NCBI RefSeq assembly: GCF_014641715.1
Contig: NZ_BMIG01000005.1
Location: 1 to 64,000 of the forward strand
Source: Polaromonas eurypsychrophila
Lineage (GTDB): Bacteria > Pseudomonadota > Gammaproteobacteria > Burkholderiales > Burkholderiaceae_C
Direction of reading: 5' to 3'
DNA length: 64,000 bases
The translations under genes were made by a program, and so were the position numbers. Below, piece by piece: positions 33,969 to 42,704 of this stretch (position 1 is its first letter; each line of letters starts with the position of its first letter). The notes beneath the pieces were generated by a model. It was not told the DNA's origin. It did not search any database and saw only the letters and a list, made by a program, of their open reading frames with translations.

Positions 33969-34931
33969 ATGTTCACCCCCCAGCGTGTCCTGGCTGCCTT
34001 GCTGGTCGCAGCCAGCTCCGCAGCTTTCGCAGCCTTCCCGGAAAAACCGATACGTGTGGTCATCGGCTTCCCCGCCGGCGGGCCGCTGGACCAGCATGCG
34101 CGGCTGCTGACCGAGCGCCTGCAGGCCGTGTTGGGCCAGCCCATCGTGATCGACTACAAGTCGGGCGCTGGCGGTACCGTCGGCGCGCAAGACGTGATGA
34201 AGGCCGCGCCCGACGGCTACACCTTGATGCTGGCCAACACCGGCGTGATGGTGATCAACCCGGCGTTGTACGGCAAGCTGCCCTACGCCACGCTGAAGGA
34301 CTTCACGCCGATTGCGCGCACTGCCATGCAGCCGCTGGCCCTGCTGGTCAACCCCAAGCTGCCGGTCACGACACTCAAGGAATTTGTGGATTACGCCAAA
34401 GCCCGCCCAGGCCAGATCAACTATGGATCGGCCGGCAACGGCGGCATCAGCCATCTGGTGCCCGAGATGTTCAAAAACGCCACCGGGCTGTTCATGGTGC
34501 ACATTCCCTACCGCGGCAGTGCGCCGGCCTTCACCGACCTGATGGGCGGCCAGGTGCAGTTCATGGGCGAGTCGATCCCGCAGGCGGCGAATTACCACAA
34601 GCAGGGCAAGGTGCGCGCGCTGGCGGTGACCAGCAAGGAGCGCAATCCCGCGCTGCCGGACATTCCCACAGTCATCGAGTCAGGCTTCAAAGGCTTTGAG
34701 GTCGTCGGCTTTTACGGCTTTCTCGCACCGGCGGGCCTGCCCTCGGATGTCACCGCAAAATTGAGCGATGCCTTCAGACAGGTCATGGCCAGCCCCGACA
34801 TCCGCAACCGCATGGTGACCCAGGGCGCCGACCCGGCATTCCTGGGCAGCGAAGACTTCGCAAAATTCCTCACCGCAGAAATGCCGCGCTGGGCACAGGC
34901 GGTCAAGGCTTCCGGCGCCAAGCTTGACTGA
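33969..34931 (+). CDS. Bug-family tripartite tricarboxylate transporter substrate receptor
   Basis: 320 residues. The signal peptide RVLAALLVAASSAAFAA is followed by FPEKPIRVVIGFPAGGPLD and KSGAGGTVGAQDVMKAAPDG, typical of Bug receptors. AAAAGGAGACAAAC before the ATG at 33969 decides the start; the frame is open 13 codons further up. It is divergent from the acyl-CoA ligase gene, so its ligand may be an organic acid handled by that enzyme, but this is only suggested by position. No permease genes nearby. Confidence 0.88.
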   Translation: MFTPQRVLAALLVAASSAAFAAFPEKPIRVVIGFPAGGPLDQHARLLTERLQAVLGQPIVIDYKSGAGGTVGAQDVMKAAPDGYTLMLANTGVMVINPALYGKLPYATLKDFTPIARTAMQPLALLVNPKLPVTTLKEFVDYAKARPGQINYGSAGNGGISHLVPEMFKNATGLFMVHIPYRGSAPAFTDLMGGQVQFMGESIPQAANYHKQGKVRALAVTSKERNPALPDIPTVIESGFKGFEVVGFYGFLAPAGLPSDVTAKLSDAFRQVMASPDIRNRMVTQGADPAFLGSEDFAKFLTAEMPRWAQAVKASGAKLD

Positions 34932-35372
34932 GAGTTTCGCCGCTTGTTGATCCGCACAAGGCGCGCGGCAGGATGGTTTTCTGCGCAAGGGCGGTGCACG
35001 CGACAGGCACGTCAGACGATGTATTTTCAAGTCCCCGGATTCCAGGGCGGAAGCAATTGCTGGGACGGATTCGATAGCCATTGAGGCGACTTTGCGAGAT
35101 CAAGCGACGATGCCTGCTTGAGTCAAGGGCCAAGAAATTTTCCGGTTACCGACAAAACTGCCAATTGATGGTCATTTAGCGGGTATTCCTTAGTTTTTGC
35201 AATCCCTAAAGGTTGCAACACTGTTAGTCTTGTTCTATCAACTCCTCCTTGCCACCAGCCTGTTCGCGTTTCAGTGCTGACCAAGTGGCAACCCGAGAGC
35301 CTACTTTTCAGTTGACGGGACGTGTGCCACACCCGTCAACTGAAGAGTGCCCCTTCGCGTGGAGAGATTTGA
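34932..35372. other. long intergenic region upstream of the phosphorelay
   Basis: About 440 bp without a credible gene. It holds the promoter(s) of the sensor kinase operon and a perfect hairpin at 35307-35344 described separately. It is visibly more AT-rich than the flanking genes between 35100 and 35260. Confidence 0.5.
35307..35344 (+). promoter_or_regulatory. perfect 13-bp hairpin in the kinase leader
   Basis: TTCAGTTGACGGG (35307-35319) and CCCGTCAACTGAA (35332-35344) are exact reverse complements with a 12-base loop. The hairpin ends 28 bp before the start codon of the sensor kinase and just before its GGAGAG ribosome binding site. No T run follows, so it is more likely a protein-binding dyad or a translational control element than a terminator. 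Confidence 0.5.
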
Positions 35373-37127
35373 ATGACGAATACGGGCTTTACCGTCAGCG
35401 TCAGTGATAAACCGGCAAGCGCCGATGGCGCTGTGGAGTTCGGGCGCCAGGAAAAATTGCTCAAGGCCGGCGCTTTGCAGAATGCCATCTTCAACAGCGC
35501 CAACTTCTCAAGCATCGCCACTGACGAAAAAGGCGTCATCCAGATTTTCAATGTGGGTGCCGAACGCATGCTTGGCTACGCTGCTGCCGACGTGGTGAAC
35601 AAAATCACGCCCGCCGATATTTCCGACCCTCAGGAAGTGATTGCCCGGGCTGAAGGTCTTAGCCTGGAACTGGGTACCCGCATCACGCCCGGTTTCGAAG
35701 CCCTGGTTTTCAAGGCATCGAGAGGCATTGAAGACATCTACGAACTCACCTACATCCGCAAGGACGGCAGCCGCTTTTCGGCCATTGTTTCGGTGACCGC
35801 TTTGCGCGATGCCCAGGAAGGCATCATTGGTTACTTGCTGATCGGCACCGACAATACGGCGCGGAAAAAGGTGGAGGCGGCCCAGGCCATGCTGGACCAA
35901 AGGCTGCGCGACCAACAGTTTTATACGCGCTCGCTGATTGAATCAAACATCGATGCGCTGATGATGACGGACCCACAAGGCTTCATCTCTGACGTCAACC
36001 AGCAGATGATGACGCTGACCGGTCGCACGCGCGACGAACTGATCGGGGCTCCCTGCAAGAAGTTCTTCACCGATCCTGCCCGCGCCGAGGCCGCCATCAA
36101 GCGGGTGCTTACCGAACACAAGGTCAGCAACTACGAACTCACGGTACGCGCCCAGAACGGCGAGGAAACGGTTGTGTCTTACAACGCCGCGACCTTCCAG
36201 GACCGCGACCGCAAACTGCAAGGGGTGTTTGCAGCAGCGCGGGACGTGACCGAGCGCAAGCGTTTTGAGCGCGCCTTGCAAGAGAAAAATATTGAGCTGG
36301 AACATGCCAGCATCATGAAATCGGAATTTCTGGCCACCATGTCGCATGAACTGAGGACGCCGCTCAACGCCATCATCGGCTTTTCCGAGGTTCTCAAGGA
36401 CGGACTGGTGGGCTCGATGAGCGAGAAGCAGCATGAGTACATCGACGACATTTTTACCAGCGGTCAGCACTTGCTCTCGCTGATCAATGACATTCTGGAC
36501 CTGTCCAAGGTCGAGGCCGGCATGATGGCGCTCGAACTGGAGCTGGTCGATCTGAACAGTCTGTTGTCTGGAACCCTTTCCATCGTCAAGGAAAAAGCGC
36601 TGGCCCGATCCATCGCACTTGAACTTCAGAATGACGGCGGGACGGGGCTGCTGCTGGACATGCGCAAGACCAAACAGATCGTCTACAACCTGCTCGCCAA
36701 TGCCGTCAAATTTGGCGCAGGTGGGGGCCGGATCACATTGAGTGCACGGCGCGTCCAGCGCGAGGCGGTTGGAACACTGCCCGGCGCCTGGCCGGTGCAC
36801 AGCTTCCCTCTGGTTGACAACGAATACACAGAGTTTCTGGAAATCTCCGTCAGCGATAGCGGGATCGGTATTTCGGAAAAAAACATGGCAAAACTGTTTC
36901 AGGCTTTCAGTCAGATTGACAGCAGCCTGGCGCGTAAATACCAAGGCACCGGACTCGGTCTGGCGATGGTCAAGCAACTGGCAGAGTTGCATGGCGGCAC
37001 GGTGGCTGTTGCCAGTACGGAAGGCAAGGGTGCGCGCTTTGCTGCATGGCTTCCAGTGCGCACACACAGTCTGTTGACAACTCATGCCGCAGGGGAGACG
37101 CCAGATGGCAAGCATTTTGGTCATTGA
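35373..37127 (+). CDS. PAS-domain sensor histidine kinase
   Basis: 584 residues with no membrane segment, so a cytoplasmic sensor. Two PAS domains (residues ~36-165 and ~185-297), then HisKA with phosphorylated H325 in FLATMSHELRTPLNAIIGFS. The HATPase domain has the N-box region (QIVYNLLANAVKFG), ISVSDSGIGIS and GTGLGLAMVKQL. GGAGAG precedes the ATG. The response-regulator gene starts inside the last codons of this gene (22-bp overlap), so the two are translationally coupled. The signal is unknown; PAS domains often bind flavin, haem or small molecules. Confidence 0.9.
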   Translation: MTNTGFTVSVSDKPASADGAVEFGRQEKLLKAGALQNAIFNSANFSSIATDEKGVIQIFNVGAERMLGYAAADVVNKITPADISDPQEVIARAEGLSLELGTRITPGFEALVFKASRGIEDIYELTYIRKDGSRFSAIVSVTALRDAQEGIIGYLLIGTDNTARKKVEAAQAMLDQRLRDQQFYTRSLIESNIDALMMTDPQGFISDVNQQMMTLTGRTRDELIGAPCKKFFTDPARAEAAIKRVLTEHKVSNYELTVRAQNGEETVVSYNAATFQDRDRKLQGVFAAARDVTERKRFERALQEKNIELEHASIMKSEFLATMSHELRTPLNAIIGFSEVLKDGLVGSMSEKQHEYIDDIFTSGQHLLSLINDILDLSKVEAGMMALELELVDLNSLLSGTLSIVKEKALARSIALELQNDGGTGLLLDMRKTKQIVYNLLANAVKFGAGGGRITLSARRVQREAVGTLPGAWPVHSFPLVDNEYTEFLEISVSDSGIGISEKNMAKLFQAFSQIDSSLARKYQGTGLGLAMVKQLAELHGGTVAVASTEGKGARFAAWLPVRTHSLLTTHAAGETPDGKHFGH

Positions 37128-37479
37128 AGACAACGCCGCAAATATGAAACTGGTTTGCCTTTTGCTGCGCGATGCCGGACATGCCGTGTTGTGCGCGGTC
37201 GATGCAGAGACGGGCCTGTCGCTGGCCCGCTCTGATCATCCCGACCTGATCCTGATGGACATCCAGCTGCCTGGCATGGACGGCCTTGCGGCAACTGCCC
37301 TGCTGAAGCAGGACGCGGCCACGGCGGCCATTCCGGTCATTGCGCTGACTGCCATGGCAATGAAAGCGGACCATGAAAAGAGCCGGGCAGCTGGCTGCGA
37401 CTTGTATATCGCAAAACCGCTGCGTTACAAAGAGCTGTATGCGGCTATTGACTCCCTTCTGATCGCAGGAAAATCATGA
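37105..37479 (+). CDS. single-domain response regulator
   Basis: 124 residues, a receiver domain alone (CheY/DivK type). Acidic pocket IEDN, phospho-acceptor D52 in LILMDIQLPGMDG, threonine in IALTAMAMK and lysine in YIAKPLRYKEL are all present. The lack of an output domain fits a phosphorelay shuttle between the two kinases beside it. The start at 37105 has AGGGGAG upstream and lies inside the kinase gene; its last 4 bp overlap the next gene (ATGA). Confidence 0.9.
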   Translation: MASILVIEDNAANMKLVCLLLRDAGHAVLCAVDAETGLSLARSDHPDLILMDIQLPGMDGLAATALLKQDAATAAIPVIALTAMAMKADHEKSRAAGCDLYIAKPLRYKELYAAIDSLLIAGKS

Positions 37480-39110
37480 ACGCCATCGCCGAGCTCAACG
37501 ACGTCGCCTCGACCATCCTCATCATCGACGATGAGAGCAAGAATCGAAAATTGCTCGAAGCATTGCTGCAGCCTGAAGGCTACCTGACACTTAACGCCGC
37601 CAGCGGCCAGGAGGGTCTGGAATCGTCAGTAAAACATGCCCCGGATCTGATACTGCTTGACATCATGATGCCCGATATGGACGGCTACGATGTGGCCAGC
37701 GCACTCAAAGCCAACCCTGACACGGCGAACATACCGATCATCATGGTCACGGCGAGAAGCGAGCGCAGCGCCCGGTTGGCGGGACTCACAGCCGGTGCTG
37801 AAGAGTTCCTGACCAAACCGGTTGACCGGGTTGAGCTGTCTCTGCGTGTGAGAAACCTGTTGCGCCTGAAAGCGATTGCCGATCTGCAAAATCACAGCCG
37901 GCTGCTGGAGCAGGAGGTCATGGACCGTACGGCTGAGCTAAGGCGCTCCACCGAGCTGCAATTGGTCGAGGCCGCCAAACAGATGGCCATTCTGGACGCC
38001 CTGCCGGCGCACATCGCGTTGCTTGATGGTGACGGACTCATCATCGCGGTGAATGAGGCATGGCGGCAATTTTCAAGAGGAAGCGCGCTTCACCCCCCTG
38101 GCGACGACGTGGGCGTCAGCTATCTCGGGATTTGTCTCAATGCGCGCGAAAAAGACCGCGCCGAGGCAGAGCGGGCAGCCGATGGTGTCCGTTCAGTTTT
38201 GAACGGGAACACAGACCAATTTTCACTTGAATACCCCTGCCATTCGCCCATGGCCCAGCGCTGGTTCATGATGACGGTAACTCCTTTGTCAAATGACCGG
38301 CTGAGTGGCGCCATCGTGATGCACACCAACATCACCGCGCGCAAGCAGACTGAACAAGAAGTTCTCCGCCTGAACCTCCATCTGGAGGAACGTGTCCGAT
38401 CGCGCACTGCACAGCTTCTGGCGGCCAATGAGGAACTGGAAGCGTTTTCGTACTCGGCTTCGCACGACTTGCGTACACCCCTTAGCGCCATCGACGGCTA
38501 CAGCAGCCTGCTCGGCAAAGAAATGAGTGCTGGCGAAATGAGCGAACGCAGCAAACATTATTTGTCCCGCATTCGCGTAAGCGTGGCGCACATGGGCGAG
38601 TTGATCGACGCCCTGCTATCGTTGGCCCAGGTCTCGCGGAGCAAACTCAGTTCGGAACATGTCGATCTCAGTGCCATGGCCGTTGCCTTGCTCAAGGACC
38701 ACTGCGAACGTGAGCCGCTGCGATCAGTTCTGATACATATCCAGCCGGACCTGCAGGTGTCGGGCGACCTCCGGCTGCTGCAGCGTGTGCTCGACAACCT
38801 GATCGGCAATGCCTGGAAGTTCAGCGGCCACGCCACGCAAAGCAGCATTGCCTTCAGCTGTACCGTTAGCGGCAGCGAAGACAAGGTATACACGGTTCAG
38901 GACAATGGCGCGGGCTTTGACATGGCCTATGCTGACAAGCTGTTCGGGGCTTTTCAGCGCCTGCACTCCCCCGCCGAATTTGCCGGTACCGGCATCGGCC
39001 TGGCGACGGTGCACCGCATCATCACGCGTCACGGTGGGCGCATCTGGGCAGAGTCCGCGCCTGGACAGGGCGCCAGCTTCCACTTCACGCTGGGCCTGCC
39101 GCAGGACTAG
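37476..39110 (+). CDS. response regulator-histidine kinase hybrid (REC-PAS-HisKA-HATPase)
   Basis: 544 residues. An N-terminal receiver domain with phospho-acceptor D62 (LILLDIMMPDMDGYD) and FLTKPVDRVEL, a coiled-coil, a PAS-like domain (~residues 170-290), a second coiled-coil, then HisKA with H330 (SYSASHDLRTPLSAIDGYS). The HATPase motifs are VLDNLIGNAWKFSG, VQDNGAGFD and GTGIGLATVHRI. This architecture resembles bacteriophytochrome-associated and Cph1-type kinases. It is coupled to the preceding gene. No DNA-binding protein is encoded in the operon, so the final output lies elsewhere. Confidence 0.9.
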   Translation: MNAIAELNDVASTILIIDDESKNRKLLEALLQPEGYLTLNAASGQEGLESSVKHAPDLILLDIMMPDMDGYDVASALKANPDTANIPIIMVTARSERSARLAGLTAGAEEFLTKPVDRVELSLRVRNLLRLKAIADLQNHSRLLEQEVMDRTAELRRSTELQLVEAAKQMAILDALPAHIALLDGDGLIIAVNEAWRQFSRGSALHPPGDDVGVSYLGICLNAREKDRAEAERAADGVRSVLNGNTDQFSLEYPCHSPMAQRWFMMTVTPLSNDRLSGAIVMHTNITARKQTEQEVLRLNLHLEERVRSRTAQLLAANEELEAFSYSASHDLRTPLSAIDGYSSLLGKEMSAGEMSERSKHYLSRIRVSVAHMGELIDALLSLAQVSRSKLSSEHVDLSAMAVALLKDHCEREPLRSVLIHIQPDLQVSGDLRLLQRVLDNLIGNAWKFSGHATQSSIAFSCTVSGSEDKVYTVQDNGAGFDMAYADKLFGAFQRLHSPAEFAGTGIGLATVHRIITRHGGRIWAESAPGQGASFHFTLGLPQD

Positions 39111-39205
39111 TGCCGGAGAACCCAAAGCAGCCCACATGTTTCGCGCCACGCGGGCACAATTGCGGCAAGCCCCCGCGCCACGCCCCCATTCACAGACCGA
39201 CAATT

Positions 39206-39258
39206 GCTCTCATTTTGATAGCTGCTGGCACTGGTCCGTTATGAGCCAGAGCTCGATT
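39206..39258 (+). repeat. 54-bp dispersed repeat, copy F
   Basis: Starts GCTCTCATTTTGATAGCTGC and ends TATGAGCCAGAGCTCGATTC. It lies in the gap before the MFS transporter gene. Confidence 0.7.
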
Positions 39259-39292
39259 CGACTCATAACTTCTGCGATTGACCCGTCCCGCC

Positions 39293-40450
39293 ATGCCGCC
39301 CGTCCTTTACCTCTTCGCGCTGTGCAACCTCGTCATCGGCAGCGGCGCCTTTGTGCTGGGCGGCATTCTGGTGCCGCTGGCCGGCTCGCTGGGCATCAGC
39401 GTGGCGGCGGCCGGGCAGGCCATGACAGCCTATGCCGTGGCTACCGCCGTGCTGGCGCCGCTGCTGATCGTGGCCACCGCGCGCTGGTCGCGCAAAAGCG
39501 TGATCCAGCTCGCCTTGGGCATCTTCGCCGTCGGCTGCCTGATTTGCGCGCTGGCAAACAACCTGACGGCGCTGCTGCTGGGCCGGGCGTTCATGGGGGC
39601 GGGCGCGATGTTCAGCGCCGCCGCCTCGGCGCTGGCGGTCGGCCTGGTGGCGCCGGCGCAGCGCGGGCTTGCACTGTCCATCACTTTCCTGGGCATGAGC
39701 ATCAGTTACGCAGTCGGTGTACCGGTCGGCGCCTGGCTGGGCTTTGAGTATGGTTGGCGCGCGCCGGTCTGGCTCTCGGTGGGCGCTAGCCTGACCATGC
39801 TGGCAGCGGCAAGCTGGCTGGTGCCCGCTAATATGGCGGCCGGTCGCGCCAGCTTTGCCGGGTTTGGCGCGGCGGCGCGGCAAGGCGCAGTGCTGCGGGC
39901 CTGGCTACGCACGCTGCTGTACTTTATCGCGATCTTCAGCGTGTTTGCCTACATCGGGCCGGTGTTGCAGGCGCTCAACGCCATCAGTTCCACGCAGTTA
40001 TCCATCACGCTGGCCGGGTTCGGGTTGGCAGGGGTAGCCGGCACCTTGTCGGGCGGCTGGGCCAATGACCGTTTTGGTCCGATGCGGACCATGCGGGTGC
40101 AACTGCTGGTGCTGATGACGAGCATGGCCATGCTGCCCTTGACCGCCGGCCAGGTCGTCGCCACCCAGGCCACCTTGATCGTCTGGGGCGTGGCGGGTTT
40201 CGGCCTGATGGCGCCGCAGCAAAGCCATCTCGCCAGCCTGTCGCCCACGCAGGCACCGCTGCTGCTGAGCCTGAATGGATCCATGGTGTACACCGGCACC
40301 GCACTTGGCGCGGTCATCAGCGGCGCCCTGCTGGACGATGTGCAGCTCTCACGTCTGGGCTGGGTTGGCGTGCCTTTTTGCCTATTGGCCCTGCTGACCC
40401 TGGCCTTCGAGCCCGCGCAAACCCAAGCACGCGCCACCGCGGCATCCTGA
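39293..40450 (+). CDS. MFS transporter (drug/solute exporter type)
   Basis: 385 residues with twelve predicted membrane segments, a major facilitator superfamily exporter of the DHA1/AraJ-like kind. Visible are LFALCNLVIGSGAFVLGGIL at the start, the loop 2-3 motif region VATARWSRKSVIQLALGIF, and GRAFMGAGAMFSAAASALAV. The ATG at 39293 is used; the frame is open from a TTG at 39278. Its stop codon overlaps the next start (TGATG), so the following unknown gene is coupled to it. Substrate unknown. Confidence 0.87.
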   Translation: MPPVLYLFALCNLVIGSGAFVLGGILVPLAGSLGISVAAAGQAMTAYAVATAVLAPLLIVATARWSRKSVIQLALGIFAVGCLICALANNLTALLLGRAFMGAGAMFSAAASALAVGLVAPAQRGLALSITFLGMSISYAVGVPVGAWLGFEYGWRAPVWLSVGASLTMLAAASWLVPANMAAGRASFAGFGAAARQGAVLRAWLRTLLYFIAIFSVFAYIGPVLQALNAISSTQLSITLAGFGLAGVAGTLSGGWANDRFGPMRTMRVQLLVLMTSMAMLPLTAGQVVATQATLIVWGVAGFGLMAPQQSHLASLSPTQAPLLLSLNGSMVYTGTALGAVISGALLDDVQLSRLGWVGVPFCLLALLTLAFEPAQTQARATAAS

Positions 40451-40746
40451 TGGCCATACACCCCGCCCAGCATCAACTCGCCGCACTGGTCGGCGCGCTG
40501 CAACAACTGCGCAGCGACACGCTGGCCGTGGCGGCTTTTTCGCATCTGGCGCAAAACCAGGCGGTGTTGCTGGCAGCATTGCCAACCGCGTTTGCGAGCG
40601 TGCTGCAGCAGTTGCTGGACCGGCTGGAGTCGGGCGCGCTGTTCAGCGAAGAGAGTTGCTCCTTCAGCCAGAAAGAATTGCTGGACAGCCTGCAGCTATG
40701 GCTGGACCATGCGCAGCGCCAACTGGACAAAGGAGATACCGCATGA
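40450..40746 (+). CDS. unknown small helical protein between MFS and DsbA-like genes
   Basis: 98 residues, no recognised family. It is predicted soluble and almost all helical, rich in Leu, Ala and Gln (HQLAALVGALQQLRSD, SVLQQLLDRLESGALF, ELLDSLQLWLDHAQRQLD). Its start overlaps the MFS stop by one base (TGATG) and its stop overlaps the DsbA-like start by 4 bp, so all three are made from one coupled message. That tight placement is the main evidence that it is a real gene. Confidence 0.7.
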   Translation: MAIHPAQHQLAALVGALQQLRSDTLAVAAFSHLAQNQAVLLAALPTAFASVLQQLLDRLESGALFSEESCSFSQKELLDSLQLWLDHAQRQLDKGDTA

Positions 40747-41408
40747 ACAATCCATCCGCTCCAGTGGCCCTGATCTACGTCGGTGACCCGATGTGCTCCT
40801 GGTGTTACGGCTTTGGCGTGCCGCTGGCGCAGTTGCTGGGCCGCTTTCCGGGCACACCGGTGCAGCTTGTGCTTGGCGGCTTGCGCGCTTACAACACGCA
40901 GGTGATGGACGCCGCACTGAAAGCCAAGCTGCGCGGGGCCTGGGCCGGCGTGGCACAGCGCTCTGGCCAGCCCTTTTCAGAAGCGCTGTTCGAGAGTGAA
41001 GATTTCATCTACGACACGGAACCGGCCTGCCGCGCCGTGGTGACCGTTCGCGAACATGCGCCGCAGCTGGCACTCGCCATGTACCACGCGATCCAGCAGG
41101 CGTTTTATGCTCATGGCCGCGATACGACCAAGGCGGCCGTGCTCGGCGAGATCTGGGACGAGGTGCACGGCCGCACCAAGGAAGCCCGGAGCCACATCGA
41201 CTTTTTACGCAACTTCGAAAGCCACGCGATGCGCCAGCGCACGCGCGACGACTTTGCGCAGGCCCAGGACTGGGGCGTGCGCGGCTTCCCGACCTTGCTT
41301 GCCGTGGGAGACGGGCAGACGCAGCTCCTGACCAATGGGTATGCCGACGCCGAGGTGCTGATGGAACGGTTAACACAGATCATCATTCGGAAACCGCTCC
41401 TGCCTTGA
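40743..41408 (+). CDS. cytoplasmic DsbA-family thiol oxidoreductase
   Basis: 221 residues. A thioredoxin-fold protein with an inserted helical domain (DsbA/FrnE-like). The redox motif CSWC is at residues 18-21 in YVGDPMCSWCYGFG, and the cis-proline loop is in VRGFPTLLAVG. No signal peptide, so it works in the cytoplasm, unlike classical DsbA. AAAGGAGATACC precedes the ATG. It is third in the run with the MFS transporter and the 98-residue protein. Confidence 0.87.
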   Translation: MNNPSAPVALIYVGDPMCSWCYGFGVPLAQLLGRFPGTPVQLVLGGLRAYNTQVMDAALKAKLRGAWAGVAQRSGQPFSEALFESEDFIYDTEPACRAVVTVREHAPQLALAMYHAIQQAFYAHGRDTTKAAVLGEIWDEVHGRTKEARSHIDFLRNFESHAMRQRTRDDFAQAQDWGVRGFPTLLAVGDGQTQLLTNGYADAEVLMERLTQIIIRKPLLP

Positions 41409-41477
41409 CGCACCGACGGCGCGGCCATGGCCAGCGCTCTGGCCTGCAGGGCCGCTGGTCACGCACGGTCAAACCGG

Positions 41478-42092
41478 TCAGTGCATCACGCAGTGGCAAT
41501 ACACAAAATGCTGCACCAGCCCGGAAGGCGTGTGGTGGTCTTCCTGGATATGCTCAAGCAACTCGAACGCGCCGCCGAACTGGGCATGCAGGGCATCCGG
41601 CGCACACCGCACCACGGGCAAACCGCTGCATTCCAGCGGCCCGTCGGGCCCGAACGCGGCAACGATGACATGGCCGCCGGGCCGGACCGCGTGGCGCACC
41701 TGGGCGACATAGGCCGCGCGATCCGCCATATCAGTGAGGAAATGAAATACCGCCCGGTCATGCCAGATGTCAATGCTGGCTTTTTCAAGAGGGAAGGTAG
41801 TGATGTCGCCTTCCATCCAGTGCACGCCCGCGGCCTGCTTGCCCAGGCGCTGGCGCGCAACCGCGAGTGCCGCGCCGGAGATATCCAGCACACCCACCTT
41901 GCGCATGCCATGGGCGAGCAAGTCGTCCACCAGACTCGATGCGCCGCCACCGACATCCACAATGCGTGCCGATTTTTCGTTGGCCACAGCGCGAATCATC
42001 TCCAGAGACAGAGTGGCGTGCGGCTGATACCAGCTCACCGTCTCGGACGACTTGGTGCTGTAGACCTCTTCCCAATGCGATTTGGGTTCCAT
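41478..42092 (-). CDS. class I SAM-dependent methyltransferase
   Basis: 204 residues. SAM-binding motif I is IVDVGGGASSLVDDLLA (~residues 44-60), followed by VGVLDISGAALAVAR and the motif IV region IDIWHDRAVFHFLTD. The pattern matches small class I methyltransferases that start WEEVYSTKSSETVSWYQ. AAGGAGTTTTC before the ATG is a good ribosome binding site. Substrate unknown. Similar genes often stand near metal- or oxyanion-resistance genes, but no specific role is claimed. Confidence 0.85.
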   Translation of the reverse strand: MEPKSHWEEVYSTKSSETVSWYQPHATLSLEMIRAVANEKSARIVDVGGGASSLVDDLLAHGMRKVGVLDISGAALAVARQRLGKQAAGVHWMEGDITTFPLEKASIDIWHDRAVFHFLTDMADRAAYVAQVRHAVRPGGHVIVAAFGPDGPLECSGLPVVRCAPDALHAQFGGAFELLEHIQEDHHTPSGLVQHFVYCHCVMH

Positions 42093-42159
42093 GAAAACTC
42101 CTTCACTTGTGCGGACAGGCGTTGATCATATACACGCGGATCAACAATGAGACACGCAG

Positions 42160-42633
42160 CTAGACATGCCTTTTTTTCTGTGCCGGTACCGCCTTTGCCG
42201 AGTCCTGCTCGTCCGCCAACTGGTGCAAGGCCTCGATGATGTGGCAATGCGTGTCGCTGCCATCACAGCGATTACGCAGGGCCTTCAGGTCTTTCTCCAG
42301 CGCCTTCAATTCAGCCAGCCGCGCGCGTACATGGCCGAGGTGGCCGTCCAGCGCCTCCCGCGCCGCCGCGCAGTCGGACTTGTTGTTCAGGTCCAGGCCC
42401 AGCAAGGTGCGCACCTCGTCCAGCGACATGTCCATGGCCCGGCACAGGCGGATGAAACGCAGTTGGTGAAGATCGCCCTCGCTGTACAGCCGGTAGCTGT
42501 TGTCGCCGCGCCCCAGAGGGCTCAGCAGCTGTTCTTTCTCATAAAAGCGGATGTTGACCGCGCTCACGCCGCTGCGCTTCGCGGCCTCGCCGATCTGATA
42601 ACCCCGCTGCGCGGATGGACTTGATGGCGGCAT
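42160..42633 (-). CDS. MerR-family metal-responsive regulator (CadR/PbrR-like)
   Basis: 157 residues. An N-terminal MerR winged helix (YQIGEAAKRSGVSAVNIRFYE, read as YQIGEAAKRSGVS and NIRFYEKEQLL) is followed by a long dimerisation helix. Metal-site cysteines lie in DCAAAREALDGHLGHVR and in RNRCDGSDTHCH, the three-cysteine layout of Cd/Pb-sensing CadR/PbrR. The C-terminus is short and basic. The frame is open to an ATG at 42666, but a MerR operator lies at 42640-42660, so the ATG at 42633 (AAGGTC upstream) is chosen. Divergent from the CDF transporter it should control. Confidence 0.87.
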   Translation of the reverse strand: MPPSSPSAQRGYQIGEAAKRSGVSAVNIRFYEKEQLLSPLGRGDNSYRLYSEGDLHQLRFIRLCRAMDMSLDEVRTLLGLDLNNKSDCAAAREALDGHLGHVRARLAELKALEKDLKALRNRCDGSDTHCHIIEALHQLADEQDSAKAVPAQKKRHV

Positions 42634-42636
42634 CGC

Positions 42637-42667
42637 TTGACCTTGAAGTGACTTGAGGGTTTCCAAT
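42637..42667 (+). promoter_or_regulatory. MerR-type promoter and operator for the CDF transporter
   Basis: A -35 box TTGACC (42637-42642) and a -10-like TCCAAT (42662-42667) are separated by 19 bp, the over-long spacing typical of MerR promoters. Between them lies the imperfect dyad ACCTTGAAGT-G-ACTTGAGGGT (42640-42660), very similar to known CadR/PbrR/ZntR operators. This site also decides the starts of both flanking genes. Confidence 0.8.
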
Positions 42668-42704
42668 CATGCCATCAGATCGAAAACCCGAGGAACACAA
42701 GCCC

